Positions 54,517 to 63,051 of a stretch of 64,000 bases of DNA are shown piece after piece. The DNA is taken from positions 1 through 64,000 of the forward strand of contig NZ_JAKLTR010000022.1 in NCBI RefSeq assembly GCF_022012415.1. Reading direction: 5' to 3'. A program made the position numbers and the translations under genes. Below the pieces are notes generated by a model. That model was not told the origin of the DNA, did no database searches, and was given only the letters and a program-made list of their open reading frames with translations. The first letter of the stretch is position 1, and the number at the start of each line of letters is the position of its first letter. Source of the DNA: Terrimonas ginsenosidimutans (lineage in GTDB: Bacteria; Bacteroidota; Bacteroidia; Chitinophagales; Chitinophagaceae).

Positions 54517-55386
54517 TTAAGAAAACTTCACAGAAGTCATATTAAGCGAACCCGCGACCAGCTTATCATTAAACAATGAAACTTCATCTTTCTTGTCCTG
54601 CAACCCGAGCACATACATCAGCGGATAGTAATGATCCGGTGTAGGGATAGCCAGTTTTGCAGCGGCGCCTAACTTCTCATAGTTGATCAGCGCCTGATGA
54701 TCTCCGTTAAGTAATTTCTGATTGAATAGCTCGTGCAGTTCAATCGCCCAGTCGTAACCATAGTTTGGAACATCCATCTTATCCCATGCCACCATTCTTA
54801 AGTTATGGATAATATTTCCGCTGCCAATGATCAGCACGCCTTTATTCCGCAATGCGGCTAATTGTTTTGCCAGTTCATAATGATAGGAAGCTGGTTGTGC
54901 ATAGTCGATACTGAATTGTATCACCGGGATCTTCGCTTCGGGATACATGCGTTTTACAACAGACCAGGCTCCGTGATCAAGTCCCCAGTCATGGTTCAAT
55001 CCCACATTCGTTGTCTGGATGAGCGCCTTTGTTTCTGCAGCAAGTGCCGGATCACCGGGAGCGGGATACTGTACATCGAACAGTTCCTGCGGAAAGCCTC
55101 CAAAGTCATGAATGGTAGAAGGATGATCCATTGCTGTGACATGCGTTCCTTTTGTAAGCCAGTGAGCGGATATGACGAGTATTGCCCGGGGTACAGGCAA
55201 TTCCTTTCCCATTGTCTCCCATGTCCGGCTGAATTCATTATTCTCTATGCCGTTCATCGGAGAGCCGTGCCCCATAAAAAGCACAGGCATCCGCTGGTCC
55301 TGCCGGTCGAGTTCATCTGTAAATTTTTTCAATCCTGCTAATGTGCTCATAGCTGCTACTCCTGTTATAAAGTGACGCCTGTTCAT
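54517..55386 (-). CDS. ygiD: 4,5-DOPA dioxygenase-like extradiol enzyme with twin-arginine-like signal
   Basis: A 289-residue LigB-fold extradiol dioxygenase of the DODA/YgiD type: LFMGHGSPMNGIENNEFSRTW with His40, ISAHW with His75, GLDHGAWSVVKRMYP and GSGNIIHNLR with His194 are typical ligands. The N-terminus MNRRHFITGVAAMSTLAG carries an RR motif resembling a Tat signal, unlike cytoplasmic relatives, so export of the folded metal enzyme is possible. Three-gene minus-strand unit with a SDR and a Rossmann protein. Confidence 0.88.
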   Translation of the reverse strand: MNRRHFITGVAAMSTLAGLKKFTDELDRQDQRMPVLFMGHGSPMNGIENNEFSRTWETMGKELPVPRAILVISAHWLTKGTHVTAMDHPSTIHDFGGFPQELFDVQYPAPGDPALAAETKALIQTTNVGLNHDWGLDHGAWSVVKRMYPEAKIPVIQFSIDYAQPASYHYELAKQLAALRNKGVLIIGSGNIIHNLRMVAWDKMDVPNYGYDWAIELHELFNQKLLNGDHQALINYEKLGAAAKLAIPTPDHYYPLMYVLGLQDKKDEVSLFNDKLVAGSLNMTSVKFS

Positions 55387-55421
55387 AAGATCGGTTAGAT
55401 GAGGAAAAGGTGAGGAAATGG

Positions 55422-56075
55422 TTACCAGGCGACAGTAAACCTTTCTTTTTTGTGTGCCCCTTTCTCTGCTTCGTCCACAATGGCGATCGAGAGATCTTCC
55501 ACTGAAATTACGCTTCTTCCGTTTTCGTCAAATACCGGATTATCTTTCCCTGTTCGGTAAACGCCCTTACGTGTGCCTGCCGTGCCCTGGTGCATTTCGA
55601 TGGCAGGGCTCAGGAATGTCCAGTCAAGTTCCTGTTCTTTCTGAATGATATTATAGTAGTCACGGGCAGCCAGGGCTCCGGGTTTCCATTCAGCAGGAAA
55701 CTGTGGGGTGTCAACCAGCTGAATACCTGGTGCAACGAACAAGCTTCCAGCGCCACCGATCACGATCAAACGCTTTACACCGGATGTCTTAACAGCCTGT
55801 TGAATCGCCTGTGCACCACCCAGGAAATCCTCGTATATATTAGGATTTGCCCAGCCCGGATTATAGGAGCTGATGACCACATCATGTCCTTTTAATACAC
55901 CAGCCAGCTCTTCCACATTGCTAACATCTCCTTTTACATTCTTCACCAATGTGTTCTGCACTTTGATCTTTTCGGGGTGACGCGTGATAGTCGTCACCTG
56001 ATGACCACGGGAAATCAACTCTTCCAGAATATGTGATCCTACAAAGCCTGAGGCTCCGATCAATGCTATTTTCAT
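55422..56075 (-). CDS. NAD(P)-binding atypical short-chain dehydrogenase (NmrA-like)
   Basis: A 217-residue protein of the NAD(P)H-binding / atypical SDR group: GASGFVGSHILEELISRGHQVTTITRHPEK at the N-terminus binds the cofactor, followed by GDVSNVEELAGVLKGHDVVISS. Related proteins act as NADPH sensors or quinone/flavin reductases. Lacks a clear YxxxK, so catalysis is doubtful. It is 35 bases upstream of the dioxygenase gene. Confidence 0.85.
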   Translation of the reverse strand: MKIALIGASGFVGSHILEELISRGHQVTTITRHPEKIKVQNTLVKNVKGDVSNVEELAGVLKGHDVVISSYNPGWANPNIYEDFLGGAQAIQQAVKTSGVKRLIVIGGAGSLFVAPGIQLVDTPQFPAEWKPGALAARDYYNIIQKEQELDWTFLSPAIEMHQGTAGTRKGVYRTGKDNPVFDENGRSVISVEDLSIAIVDEAEKGAHKKERFTVAW

Positions 56076-56085
56076 GTTTGTTTGT

Positions 56086-56505
56086 TTAATGCTGATTTAG
56101 AAATTTTTTTATTGACGATAAAATGGAGTCCGGGACGGCATTACCAATTGAAGAATAGGGAAGAAGCGTTTGAAGTTCGCTCAATTCCGTCCCATCCTTA
56201 CGAATGTCAACGACAGGCTTCCCTATTGCCACGTCGCGGATGGCTGCTGCAACTTCTGCAACTTCATTACCAGGGACGGATAAGAGTATAAGATCTGCTT
56301 CCCAGCTTGCTTCGATCGGGCAACTCATCCATTCAAGATCGATTCCCTCAAATTGTTTGCCCGATGCAAAAGAGGAGAGCGTTGACAGCTGCTCTTCTTT
56401 ACAAAAAAGAAGCAGCCTGTATCCGCTTCCTGTAAGAGAAGCAATGGCTGTTTTCGCCTCTTCTTCCAATGCCCCAATGATTGCTATTGTTTGTTGTGTT
56501 GCCAT
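56086..56505 (-). CDS. Rossmann-type NADP-binding protein (F420-dependent oxidoreductase-like)
   Basis: A 139-residue protein: TIAIIGALEEEAKTAIASLTGSGYRLLLFCK begins like a nucleotide-binding domain, although the glycine-rich loop is imperfect (GALEEEA), followed by DLILLSVPGNEVAEVAAAIRDVAIGKPVVDI, as in coenzyme F420-dependent NADP reductase-like proteins. Short: only the first domain. Ten bases upstream of the SDR gene. Exact function unknown. Confidence 0.7.
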   Translation of the reverse strand: MATQQTIAIIGALEEEAKTAIASLTGSGYRLLLFCKEEQLSTLSSFASGKQFEGIDLEWMSCPIEASWEADLILLSVPGNEVAEVAAAIRDVAIGKPVVDIRKDGTELSELQTLLPYSSIGNAVPDSILSSIKKFLNQH

Positions 56506-56858
56506 AGTATCCTGACAATGGACCGCTTCCCCCGGCCCGGGTTAAGGCGAACCGAGCAGACCGCTACCATTCGCTTATTTAACAAAGCTACACTGACAGC
56601 GGGCATGCTCCAATGATGTATGATAACTAATCAGCGTGATAAATGTCACTTTTGTCAGGAACCACTGTCTTTAACCATGGTTTTTGACTATTTCCATCCG
56701 GTAAAAACAATAAAATGCTGATAGACTGTATCATGCCGTCGGCAAGGGTGTTTCAGCCGTGTTTGCTTTAAGCGGATAATTCTGCCTTGCTTATAAAGGA
56801 CGATTGTTTGGTCCGTATCGAAACAAGTACTGTATCCCGGTGAAAGATCAAACAGATG

Positions 56859-56902
56859 TCTCGTGAACATCTCGTGAACATCTCGTAAAACCTCAGGCAA
56901 AG
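56859..56902. repeat. 11-bp repeats TCTCGTGAACA (x3) plus a related fourth unit
   Basis: Two identical units TCTCGTGAACA, a third TCTCGTAAAAC and a fourth CTCAGGCAAAG, each 11 bases. The fourth unit resembles the TCAGGCAAATA units of the array at 18856. Located in the 594-base gap 56506-57099, which has no convincing gene or other feature. Confidence 0.75.
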
Positions 56903-57099
56903 GTGGCAGCGCATCAGACAACTTTTCGGCAAAAGGAGGTAGGGTTTATAACGATATTCCGATATCGTGAAGAGCATGTATGCCTCTTGCAATTTACAAA
57001 AAAGGGTGATGGTAAGTGGAACGCCGCACAGTGGCGCAGATGATTTTCATCCAATTTTACACCACAGTGTACCGGATAGCAATAGTCCGTAACCGGATA

Positions 57100-57687
57100 T
57101 CACTTCTTGTGAGAGGATGAAAGCTGTTTCCGGATGCGGCTAAGTGTTTCCCTGGTGATGCCCAGGAATGAAGCGATCATGTGTTGCGGAACGCGTTGGG
57201 GAATGCTGTCGCAGGTGTCGATCAGCTTCAGGTAAAGTTCTTCCGCAGGCAGGCTAAGCTTATCGTTCAACCGCCGTTGTGTTGCAATGAGGTTGTTCTG
57301 CAAAAGCAACCGGAAGTACCGTTCCATTGACGGGATAGCTTGCAGAAGGTCTTCATACCTGTCTTTTTTTATCAGCAGTAATTCAGCATCTTCCATCGCT
57401 TCGATCATATACACGGAAGGTTCCCCGCTATAAAAGCTGAAGAGATCAGAGATCCACCAGCCTTCCATTGCGAATTGCAGGATATGTTCGTTTCCTTTTT
57501 TATCTACGGTATAAGAGCGAAGTAATCCTTTTTCAACGAAGGCGGCATACTGGCAAACTTCTCCTTCCTGCAGAAGGAACTGCTTCTTGCGAAGCTTCTT
57601 TGGAATAAAGAATGTTTTCAGTAATTCTTCTTCCTGCGTAGAAAGACTGATCTTTTGTCTGACGTTAAGTGAAAGAAGTTCGTGCAT
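57100..57687 (-). CDS. Crp/Fnr-family transcriptional regulator
   Basis: A 195-residue regulator: cupin domain (about 20-120, KQFLLQEGEVCQYAAFVEKGLLRSYTVDKKGNEHILQFAMEGWWISDLFSF) and C-terminal winged helix (RVPQHMIASFLGITRETLSRIRKQL). No iron-sulfur cysteine set. Bacteroidota members of this type often sit next to oxidoreductase genes they control, so the DODA-SDR operon 600 bases downstream is a possible target. The start (MHELLSLN) is near the AGTTTAA repeat at 57711. Confidence 0.92.
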   Translation of the reverse strand: MHELLSLNVRQKISLSTQEEELLKTFFIPKKLRKKQFLLQEGEVCQYAAFVEKGLLRSYTVDKKGNEHILQFAMEGWWISDLFSFYSGEPSVYMIEAMEDAELLLIKKDRYEDLLQAIPSMERYFRLLLQNNLIATQRRLNDKLSLPAEELYLKLIDTCDSIPQRVPQHMIASFLGITRETLSRIRKQLSSSHKK

Positions 57688-57710
57688 AAAGATTGATCAG
57701 CGATAACAAA

Positions 57711-57812
57711 GTTTGAAAGGTTGATAGTTTAAGGTTTAGTAGTTTAATAGTTGTTATGTGAGCGCTGAAAATGGTGATCAACTTTAAACGTTTAAACTGT
57801 CAAACTTCAAAT
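57711..57812. repeat. AGTTTAA-family imperfect palindrome
   Basis: TTTGAAAGGTTGATAGTTTA on the left is mirrored by TAAACTGTCAAACTTCAAA on the right, with extra AGTTTAATAGTT units inside. It lies between the Fe-S membrane protein 3' end and the Crp/Fnr start. Confidence 0.75.
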
Positions 57813-57822
57813 ACAGTGAGGT

Positions 57823-59163
57823 TTATCCGGATATTTCCGTTGTCCACTTATCTCTGTCATCCGGGGAGACTTTCCATGGCGCAAAGTTATTTTCAACATT
57901 GCCGAACATAGACGTCCATTCCTGGGGGGAATTGCTTTCTTCCATGACGAGATAGCGGCGAAGCTGCAGGATGATATCAAGCGGGTTAATGCTTACCGGG
58001 CATTCCTGTACACAGGCATTGCAGGTAGTGCAGGCCCTGAGTTCTTCAACAGTGATATAATCATGCAGCAGGCTTTTCCCATCATCTTTGAACTCACCCT
58101 TATTGTCGTTCATGATCTTGCCGATGTCGTCGGCCCTGTCACGCGTATCCATCATGATCTTCCTTGGCGAGAGTGCTTTGCCGGTCAGATTGGCCGGACA
58201 GGCAGCGGAACAGCGGCCGCATTCCGTGCAGCTATATGCATCAAGCAGGTTCTTCCAGCTCAGATCTGATACATCCTTCGCACCGAATTTCTTTGGTGGT
58301 TCTGTCTCTCCGCCGGTTGGTGCGAGTTCGGGTTGCATTGCATACAATACTTCGTTTTGTATCGAAGGCATATTCTCCATTTTGCCCATCGGCTGCAGTT
58401 TGGCAAAGTAGGCATTGGGAAATGCGAGAATAATATGAAGATGTTTTGAATAAGGCAGATAGTTCAGGAACCCGAAGATACCAATGATATGCAACCACCA
58501 GCAGATCCTTTCGATCGTTTCGAGCCCACCATTGCCCACACCGTCAAGCAAAGGGTGAAGCATCTGGGAAAACAGGAAATTGCCGGTCGGATGATCTGCG
58601 TAATGACCAACACCACGGTTTTGCAGGAGCGTATCGCTTGCATTCATCGTGAGAAATAAGGTCATGAGGATGATCTCTGTCGCAAGAATATAATTTGCAT
58701 CGCTTCTTGGCCATCCATCCAGGTCTTTGCTGATAAAACGGCGGAGTTTGATAATGTTCCTGCGGATGAGGAATATTGCGCAGGCTATGATCACAAGCAC
58801 TGCCAGCAATTCAAACGAATTGATCAGGAACGTATACAATCCGCCTAAAGGTGCAGCGAAAAGACGATGCGTGCCAAAGATGCCATCCAGTACGATCTCC
58901 AGCACTTCGAGGTTGATGATCACAAACCCGGCATATACGAAAAAATGCAGCACGGCCACGGTGGGGTTTCGGAACATTTTCTTCTGACCGAAGGCTAGCA
59001 GCAAGACATTCCTCCAGCGACGACCCGGCTGGTCATTGATGATCTCATCTCTGCCCAAACGGATATTACGGAAGATCTGCTTCGCATTCTTACTGAAAAA
59101 TAAGACCGCGGCACCGCTGATAAGGATAAATAAAATTTGTTGTGCAATTTGCATAGCAATCAA
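57823..59163 (-). CDS. Membrane 4Fe-4S dicluster protein (HdrC/HdrE-like)
   Basis: A 446-residue protein with about five membrane helices in residues 5-240 (LFILISGAAVLFFSKN, FVYAGFVIINLEVLEIV, AVLVIIACAIFLI) of the nitrate-reductase-gamma/HdrE kind, then a ferredoxin domain with two 4Fe-4S motifs: CTECGRCSAACPANLTG and CTTCNACVQECPVS. It probably moves electrons from the quinone pool to the CCG-domain protein at 51746-52525. The start could be 59163 or three codons downstream. The divergent phosphoribosyltransferase gene begins 100 bases away. Confidence 0.9.
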   Translation of the reverse strand: MIAMQIAQQILFILISGAAVLFFSKNAKQIFRNIRLGRDEIINDQPGRRWRNVLLLAFGQKKMFRNPTVAVLHFFVYAGFVIINLEVLEIVLDGIFGTHRLFAAPLGGLYTFLINSFELLAVLVIIACAIFLIRRNIIKLRRFISKDLDGWPRSDANYILATEIILMTLFLTMNASDTLLQNRGVGHYADHPTGNFLFSQMLHPLLDGVGNGGLETIERICWWLHIIGIFGFLNYLPYSKHLHIILAFPNAYFAKLQPMGKMENMPSIQNEVLYAMQPELAPTGGETEPPKKFGAKDVSDLSWKNLLDAYSCTECGRCSAACPANLTGKALSPRKIMMDTRDRADDIGKIMNDNKGEFKDDGKSLLHDYITVEELRACTTCNACVQECPVSINPLDIILQLRRYLVMEESNSPQEWTSMFGNVENNFAPWKVSPDDRDKWTTEISG

Positions 59164-59263
59164 TTACAAGTGCTAATTTACGGCTTGTAATACAGTTTTA
59201 ATCGTCTTTGCCACAGATTGTTATCCTCATGGCAATTTTACGTGGCTTAAAACAAGAAAATAC

Positions 59264-59764
59264 GTGGCTGCAAAGAATTATATACTCGATCAATCAGTTG
59301 CCGAAAAGAAGCTTCGCCGTATGGCCCTCGAGATACTGGAGAATAATGCGGAAGAAAAAGAACTGATCATCGTGGGGATCGAAGAGAGCGGGAGTGTGAT
59401 TGCCCGGAATATCCGGGACCTGATCGGAGAGTTTGCGACGCAGATAAAAACTGAGTTGTTCAGTATTAAACTGGACAAACGTGCGCCCAAAGAGGTTGAG
59501 CTTGACCGCCAGGCGGATTTCAACGGAAAAGTGATCATTATTGTTGATGATGTGGCGAATAGCGGGAAAACGCTGCTGTACGCATTAAAGCCATTCCTGG
59601 ATCATCATCCCAGAAAGATACAGACCCTGGTACTGGTGGAAAGAAGCCACAATTCATTCCCCGTACGGCCGGATTATGTGGGTGTAAGCCTGTCGACGAC
59701 ACTGCAGGAGCATATCTTTGTTGAAGTGAATGAGAAGCGGGTTTTAGGAGCTTATCTTACCTGA
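59264..59764 (+). CDS. Phosphoribosyltransferase-domain protein (PyrR-like)
   Basis: A 166-residue type I phosphoribosyltransferase fold: the PRPP loop VIIIVDDVANSGKTL lies at about 90-104, with an N-terminal helix (AEKKLRRMALEILENN) and IVGIEESGSVIARNI. It resembles PyrR/Upp-like regulatory or salvage proteins; RNA binding cannot be predicted. The start is GTG, as no ATG is present; MAAKNYILDQ fits the family. Monocistronic; the 341-base gap 59765-60105 after it shows nothing recognisable. Confidence 0.85.
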   Translation: MAAKNYILDQSVAEKKLRRMALEILENNAEEKELIIVGIEESGSVIARNIRDLIGEFATQIKTELFSIKLDKRAPKEVELDRQADFNGKVIIIVDDVANSGKTLLYALKPFLDHHPRKIQTLVLVERSHNSFPVRPDYVGVSLSTTLQEHIFVEVNEKRVLGAYLT

Positions 59765-60105
59765 TCTGTCAATGCGGTCTTCAGCGTTTTGCACCGGTCA
59801 ATGGTTTCAACCTTACCGTTAGGACACATATCTTTTAACTGAACGGCGAAGGTTCCCGCAGATTTCGCGGATTTTAGCTCGCGATAGTTTGAATAGCTGT
59901 TCGATCTGAATTTCTATTGCTTTGTTAGTGCAGATGCCGCAGATCAGTCGCTGTTACGAGGAAATCATCTGCGGGATCAGCTTAATCAATAATATTGACT
60001 GGTTCATTGCAAAAGGTAGATCCGTAAAAAGGAGTGATGGATCCGCGTAATCTTCGGGGACCTTCGCCGCTCAGTTAAAAAGATGAGCCCGGTATCAATT
60101 CCCTT

Positions 60106-61143
60106 TTAAAAATACAACGCATACGCCTTCAGTTTCCCCTTACTATCGAGCATTAATGCCGGTGCAGGACATTTGAAGGCATTCAGCAGTGAAAACGTTG
60201 TCCGGAGGAATTTGCTCCGTGTTTTTATCTTTGTGAAATCAATATCCGGAGCGATATAGAACTGGCGTTTTCGCGGAATATCATATCTGGAAACGATGTT
60301 TCCGTTGTTATCTGTCCAGCTATTTTCAAATCCTCCAAACATTCCATCGCCGCCGTAGCCGGCTGCCACATTTAGCCATTCAGGAAGATTGCTTTGCTTG
60401 AAGAATGATCTGAGGTTTGCACTCAGCCAGTATGTCTGGGCATTGTAATCCTTCAGCATTCTTTCATACCAGGGTTTGCCGAAAAGATTATCAGCTCGTG
60501 AATCAAGCATAGGGTCTTTATAGCTGGAAGGGTGGAAGGAAAACTTCAGCTGGATCCTTTGTTCGTTCCAAAGCAGCTCCTGGCCAACAAAAAGACCAGA
60601 ACCAAACATATTGGCACCGATATCACTCCAGCTCCATCCCCATTCAGCAGAGTAGGCGTCAAGAAATTCGATCACGGTGAGATAAGTGGCGCCGCTTAAT
60701 CCGCCTACCCACACAGCTTTTTTGTGCGGGAGCCCTGCCCATTCCCACATACTGGTCAGATACTTTCCGGTTGTGTAGGCCGTCCAGGCATGACCGGCCT
60801 TGTCAAGCTGCAACCACTCGCGGCTATCATCGAATGTATGAAATCCGCTTCTGGGATATCCCTGGTACCAGGCTGCATTGAGTGCAGCCAGCGAGCCTGC
60901 GTAAAAGCCGGCATTGGCCGCAGCTACCCAGGTGATTCGTTTCTTCCGGTTAAACGATACTGAAGAATCAGACACAGTTCCTGTATCCGTATCCTGGGCA
61001 AAAAGGACAAAAGAGGACAAGACCAGAACAAGGCCGATCATCAGCTTTGCCAGATATTTATAGCTTCTGCGGGCTTCTGTCGCCCGGGAAAGGGGAGAAG
61101 ACAATATCACGAGCGGTCCGGATCGAATGGTAGCCATTTCCAT
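60106..61143 (-). CDS. DUF2279 family exported protein
   Basis: A 345-residue DUF2279 protein: FHTFDDSREWLQLDKAGHAWTAYTTGKYLTSMWEWAG and AFDAYSAEWGWSWSDIGANMFGSG-like segments are characteristic; the family is a predicted membrane or periplasmic protein of unknown role. The N-terminus has a hydrophobic signal (LMIGLVLVLSSFVLFAQD). The ATG at 61143 leaves a 34-residue presequence; the ATG at 61041 (MIGLVLVL) is the more typical signal peptide start, so the true start is uncertain. Divergent from the phosphohexomutase gene. Confidence 0.82.
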   Translation of the reverse strand: MEMATIRSGPLVILSSPLSRATEARRSYKYLAKLMIGLVLVLSSFVLFAQDTDTGTVSDSSVSFNRKKRITWVAAANAGFYAGSLAALNAAWYQGYPRSGFHTFDDSREWLQLDKAGHAWTAYTTGKYLTSMWEWAGLPHKKAVWVGGLSGATYLTVIEFLDAYSAEWGWSWSDIGANMFGSGLFVGQELLWNEQRIQLKFSFHPSSYKDPMLDSRADNLFGKPWYERMLKDYNAQTYWLSANLRSFFKQSNLPEWLNVAAGYGGDGMFGGFENSWTDNNGNIVSRYDIPRKRQFYIAPDIDFTKIKTRSKFLRTTFSLLNAFKCPAPALMLDSKGKLKAYALYF

Positions 61144-61252
61144 TCATCAAAAATACGGGTACAAAAAAAACATATCCTCTTTTTTCTCTTTTTAACTCTT
61201 AGCTAAAAATCAATAACTTCAGGCCCCAAATCAATCACATTAAACTTACACT

Positions 61253-62980
61253 ATGGACACTGCCATTCAGCAGAAAGTAGACACATGGTTGCAGGGAAAT
61301 TTTGACGCAGCCACGAAAGATGAGATCAGGAAATTACAGGCATCCAATTCAGGAGATCTGGCAGACTCGTTTTACCGCAACCTGGAGTTTGGTACAGGTG
61401 GTTTGCGGGGCATCATGGGCGTCGGTACCAACCGTATGAACAAATATACCGTTGGTATGGCCACACAGGGATATGCCAACTATCTGAAAGAATCGTTTCC
61501 GGGTGAAGAAGTGCGCGTGGCGATCGCGCATGACAGCCGTAACAATAGCCGCTTTTTTGCTGAAACTGTTGCTAATGTTTTTGCGGCAAACGGATTAAAG
61601 GTGTTCCTGTTTGAAAGCCTTCGCCCAACACCAGAACTGTCTTTTGCCATCCGCCATCTGAAATGTAAAGGCGGTGTGGTTTGTACGGCGTCGCATAACC
61701 CGAAAGAATACAATGGATATAAAGCTTATTGGGTTGATGGTGGTCAGCTTGTTCCGCCACACGACAAGAATGTGATCAAAGAAGTAGAAAAGATCGCTTC
61801 TGTTGATGATGTAAAATGGAGCGGCGGTGAAAACAATATCACCCTGATCGGAAAAGAGCTCGATGAAGCGTATACTGAAATGGTTAAAGGGCTGAGCGTA
61901 TATCCTGAAGTGATCGCGAAGCAACACGACCTTAAGATCGTGTACACTCCGATCCACGGCACAGGCATCAAGCTTGTTCCTGCTGTACTTAAAGCATTCG
62001 GGTTCACCAATGTGAACATTGTAGACGAACAGGCCGAACCGGATGGAAATTTTCCTACCGTTGTTTATCCAAACCCGGAAGAGAAGGAAACCATGAGCAT
62101 TGGTCTGCAAAAAGCAAAAGAACTGGATGCAGATATCCTTTTGGGAACCGATCCTGATGCAGACAGGGTAGGGATCGGCGTGAAAGATAATAATGGCAAC
62201 TGGGTGCTGATGAACGGGAACCAGACTGCTGTGCTGGCATTCAACTATGTACTGGAAGCGCGCAAAACAAAAGGCATTGCGCAGCCGAATGATATGATCA
62301 TCACGACCATTGTTACAACAGGCATGGCGGATGGTTTGGCAAAAGGGAATAATGTCGCTTGTTATCGGGTATTGACCGGTTTTAAATGGATCGCTGAAAT
62401 GATCCGTTTGAAAGAAGGAAAAGAAAACTACGTGATCGGTGGAGAAGAAAGTTTTGGCCTGATGATCGGTGATAAGATCCGCGATAAAGATGCGGTGAGT
62501 GCAGTGGCATTGCTTTGCGAAATGGCGGCATACGAAAAAGAAAAAGGAAGAACATTATTCCAGAAACTGGTTGATCTGTATGTTCAATATGGTTTTTATA
62601 AAGAGGACCTGATCTCTATCACTAAAAAAGGAATGGATGGCCAGCAACAAATTGCTGCGATGATGGAAAGCTATCGGGCCAATCCTCCGAAAGTGATCAA
62701 CGGATCTGATGTTGTTGAATTGCTGGATTATGAATTGCAGAAAGGCACCAATCTGCAAACCGGTAAGGAGTGGAAGATCGATCTGCCAAAATCAAACGTA
62801 CTGCAGTTTATTACTGCGGATGGCAGTATTATTTCTGCCAGACCCAGCGGTACAGAGCCAAAGATCAAATTCTACTTCAGTGTGAAAGAAGAGCTGGCGA
62901 ATGCGGCGGATTTTGATAAGGTGAACAAGCAGTTGGATGATAAGATCAAAGCGATCATAGGGGATATGAAGTTGGCATAA
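61253..62980 (+). CDS. Phosphoglucomutase/phosphomannomutase-type hexose phosphomutase
   Basis: A 575-residue alpha-D-phosphohexomutase. Visible motifs are GTGGLRG near residue 45, the phosphoserine loop TASHNPKEYNGYK with Ser147, the metal-binding DPDADR at about 303-308, the sugar-binding GGEESFG near 410 and RPSGTEPK near 535. The length and order fit the PgcA-like phosphoglucomutase branch that also handles mannose phosphates. Interconverts glucose 1- and 6-phosphate. Upstream is TTTAACTCTTAGCTAAAA, a motif also found before the DUF4397 gene. A strong terminator follows. Confidence 0.95.
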   Translation: MDTAIQQKVDTWLQGNFDAATKDEIRKLQASNSGDLADSFYRNLEFGTGGLRGIMGVGTNRMNKYTVGMATQGYANYLKESFPGEEVRVAIAHDSRNNSRFFAETVANVFAANGLKVFLFESLRPTPELSFAIRHLKCKGGVVCTASHNPKEYNGYKAYWVDGGQLVPPHDKNVIKEVEKIASVDDVKWSGGENNITLIGKELDEAYTEMVKGLSVYPEVIAKQHDLKIVYTPIHGTGIKLVPAVLKAFGFTNVNIVDEQAEPDGNFPTVVYPNPEEKETMSIGLQKAKELDADILLGTDPDADRVGIGVKDNNGNWVLMNGNQTAVLAFNYVLEARKTKGIAQPNDMIITTIVTTGMADGLAKGNNVACYRVLTGFKWIAEMIRLKEGKENYVIGGEESFGLMIGDKIRDKDAVSAVALLCEMAAYEKEKGRTLFQKLVDLYVQYGFYKEDLISITKKGMDGQQQIAAMMESYRANPPKVINGSDVVELLDYELQKGTNLQTGKEWKIDLPKSNVLQFITADGSIISARPSGTEPKIKFYFSVKEELANAADFDKVNKQLDDKIKAIIGDMKLA

Positions 62981-62998
62981 GGTTTTTTTGGAAATACT

Positions 62999-63044
62999 AA
63001 AGGCTGGAGATTTTTGCAAATGCAAAAATCTCCAGCCTTTTTTT
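62999..63044 (+). terminator. Rho-independent terminator after the phosphohexomutase gene
   Basis: AAAGGCTGGAGATTTTTGCA, tiny loop, TGCAAAAATCTCCAGCCTTT followed by a T-run; near-perfect 19-base stem 19 bases after the stop. Confidence 0.95.
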
Positions 63045-63051
63045 GTTGGGG

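Noticed and set aside
56688-56992. Overlapping minus-strand frames of 74-77 codons in the 594-base gap
   Set aside because: No protein-like composition or family resemblance; the 11-bp repeats fall within them.
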